The notes under the pieces were generated by a model, which saw only the letters and a program-made list of their open reading frames with translations, did no database searches and was not told the origin of the DNA. Of a DNA stretch of 64,000 bases, positions 62,995 through 64,000 are shown piece after piece; the first letter of the stretch is position 1, and the number at the start of each line of letters is the position of its first letter. The position numbers and the translations under genes were made by a program. This DNA comes from UBA2185 sp964564625 (GTDB lineage Bacteria; Desulfobacterota; Syntrophia; Syntrophales; UBA2185), in contig CAZMBE010000013.1 of NCBI GenBank assembly GCA_964564625.1, positions 17,828 to 81,827 of the forward strand, written 5' to 3'.

Positions 62995-64000
62995 TGAAAA
63001 GACGCTTGCAAGCCTTTTTCCTGACCCTGATGATCCTGACCGCCATCCCCGCCCTGGCCGAGAAGTTTACGGTCAAGGGCGACATGGCATCCACCATCCA
63101 TTATGAGTTACGGCATCAGATCACGGCCGGCGATTCCATGAAAAAATTAATGCTGAGCTTCGTCGAGCCTGAAAGTTTCGATTCCCCCACGTACAAACAG
63201 CGGATTACCAATTTCACCGTCAGATTATCGCCGGAGGCCGAGGGAAAAACGACAACGACCGACGCCCGCGGCAATAAGATCATCGGGGCAACCTGGAATA
63301 CCGTTCCCAGGGTTGTTGACGCGACGATTTCTTTTGACGCGCACACCACCACGGGTTTGAAGCCCGTTCACTCCACCGCCCCTTTTCCGCCTGTGTCCAC
63401 ACCCGAACACCTGAAGGATTATTTACAGGCCTCCGAGCAGGTGCAGACCAATGATCCTGCTATCCGAAAGCTTTCCCTCGAACTGACCAAAGGCGTGAAC
63501 ACGCAGTTCGATGCCGTGGAAAAAGTCGTGAGCTGGGTCGTGGATCATGTCCGGTACGTCAATCCTCCCGTGCAATACGATGCGCTTTACTCTTTGCGAA
63601 CCGGCAAGGGAAACTGCCAGAACTTTTCCCATCTGACGGCGGCGCTGTTGCGGAACGCGGGGGTGCCGGTGCGGATTGTCAATGGCGTCACGATGAATCA
63701 GCCCTTTCACGTGTCCTGGGCAAAGGGAACACTGACCTTTAAAATGGGACAGGGAAGACATTCCTGGGTGGAAGTCTGGTTCCCTGATTTGGGATGGGTT
63801 CCCTACGATCCGCAGAACATGCAGTTTTTTATTTCCAATCGTTTTGTCCGCATTGAAGTAGGCGTGGATAACAACGAGACAAAAAATGATGGCCGGGTCC
63901 GCTGGACGCAGGGTTCCGGGGCTCGCACCAAACTGACGCTGCAGGAAACCATCGGCGGGAATTTCCGTTCCGATTCGATCAAAGTTTCAGCGCAGCGCCA
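62995..64000 (+). CDS. Transglutaminase-like protein, partial at 3' end, start probably frameshifted
   Basis: The frame open from 63003 to the window end encodes a signal-like LQAFFLTLMILTAIPALAEK and a transglutaminase-like core with catalytic Cys in GKGNCQNFSHLTAALLRNAG and His in GRHSWVEVWFPDLGWVPYDP. An ideal SD (GGGAGG) and ATG lie at 62995, but that ATG is one base out of frame: it reads ATGAAAGAC and stops after nine codons. One missing A in the A-run would restore MKRRLQAFFL..., so a sequencing error or a real mutation is likely. In-frame alternatives are TTG 63006 and ATG 63030. The protein continues beyond the window. Confidence 0.75.

Noticed and set aside
1..64000. CRISPR arrays, rRNA operons or a full prophage
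   Set aside because: No regularly spaced repeats, rRNA sequence or run of phage structural genes was seen.

Overview
The window looks like a scaffold piece (one run of 100 N at 42181-42280) from a strictly anaerobic deltaproteobacterium of the Syntrophales/Syntrophaceae type (Desulfobacterota). That placement is an inference. It rests on the housekeeping gene order, a glycyl radical enzyme with its activase, a PxxKW cysteine-rich protein, regulatory PTS genes with no sugar permease nearby, and small cysteine-rich proteins usual in that group.

Layout. 0-5.3 kb: RNase Z-like hydrolase, NusG paralogue, FAD dehydrogenase, HD-GYP protein, ribD. 5.4-8 kb: a REP-associated transposase (RAYT) between perfect 27-bp inverted repeats, a truncated nucleotidyltransferase coupled to an rmlC-like gene, and pilD. 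8.1-15.4 kb: a possible small RNA, argS, a SPOR protein, then ffh-rpsP-khpA-rimM-trmD-rplS-rnhB-yraN. 15.5-19 kb (minus strand): UDP-xylose supply (uxs, ugd) and an LhgO-like oxidase. 19-23.4 kb: rsmI and an envelope set (FlgT-like, GNA1162-like lipoprotein, FecR) followed by pgsA. 23.6-31.7 kb: tRNA-Val(GAC), thrS-infC-rpmI-rplT-pheS-pheT-ihfA-merR. infC appears to start at AUA. 32-38.5 kb: ptsH-ptsI-plsB-like, then atpZ-atpI-atpB closed by a terminator, with no c-subunit gene.

38.7-44.5 kb (minus strand): an unusual operon with an unrecognised protein built of two related halves, a glycyl radical enzyme (GRE), an SCP2-like lipid-binding protein and the radical-SAM activase, with a broken MarC fragment just upstream. 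44.9-49 kb: VOC protein, lipoprotein, a cluster of very small genes on the minus strand, and a PAS-LuxR regulator. 49-56.5 kb: Deg-type protease, an ABC exporter with AttH-like protein, and a UbiA prenyltransferase.

56.5-64 kb is accessory. Two small minus-strand genes each have a sigma-54-type -24/-12 promoter, and upstream of each lie two copies of TGTAAA-N5-CCGACA exactly 92 bp apart, which suggests a small enhancer-controlled regulon. The same region holds a membrane/winged-helix protein, a conserved cysteine protein, an integrase remnant, an FBPase-like protein with an altered metal-site motif, a 142-bp element with the same inverted repeats as the RAYT, a methyltransferase-like membrane protein, and a transglutaminase-like gene that runs off the end and looks frameshifted at its start.

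No rRNA, CRISPR array or complete prophage was seen.
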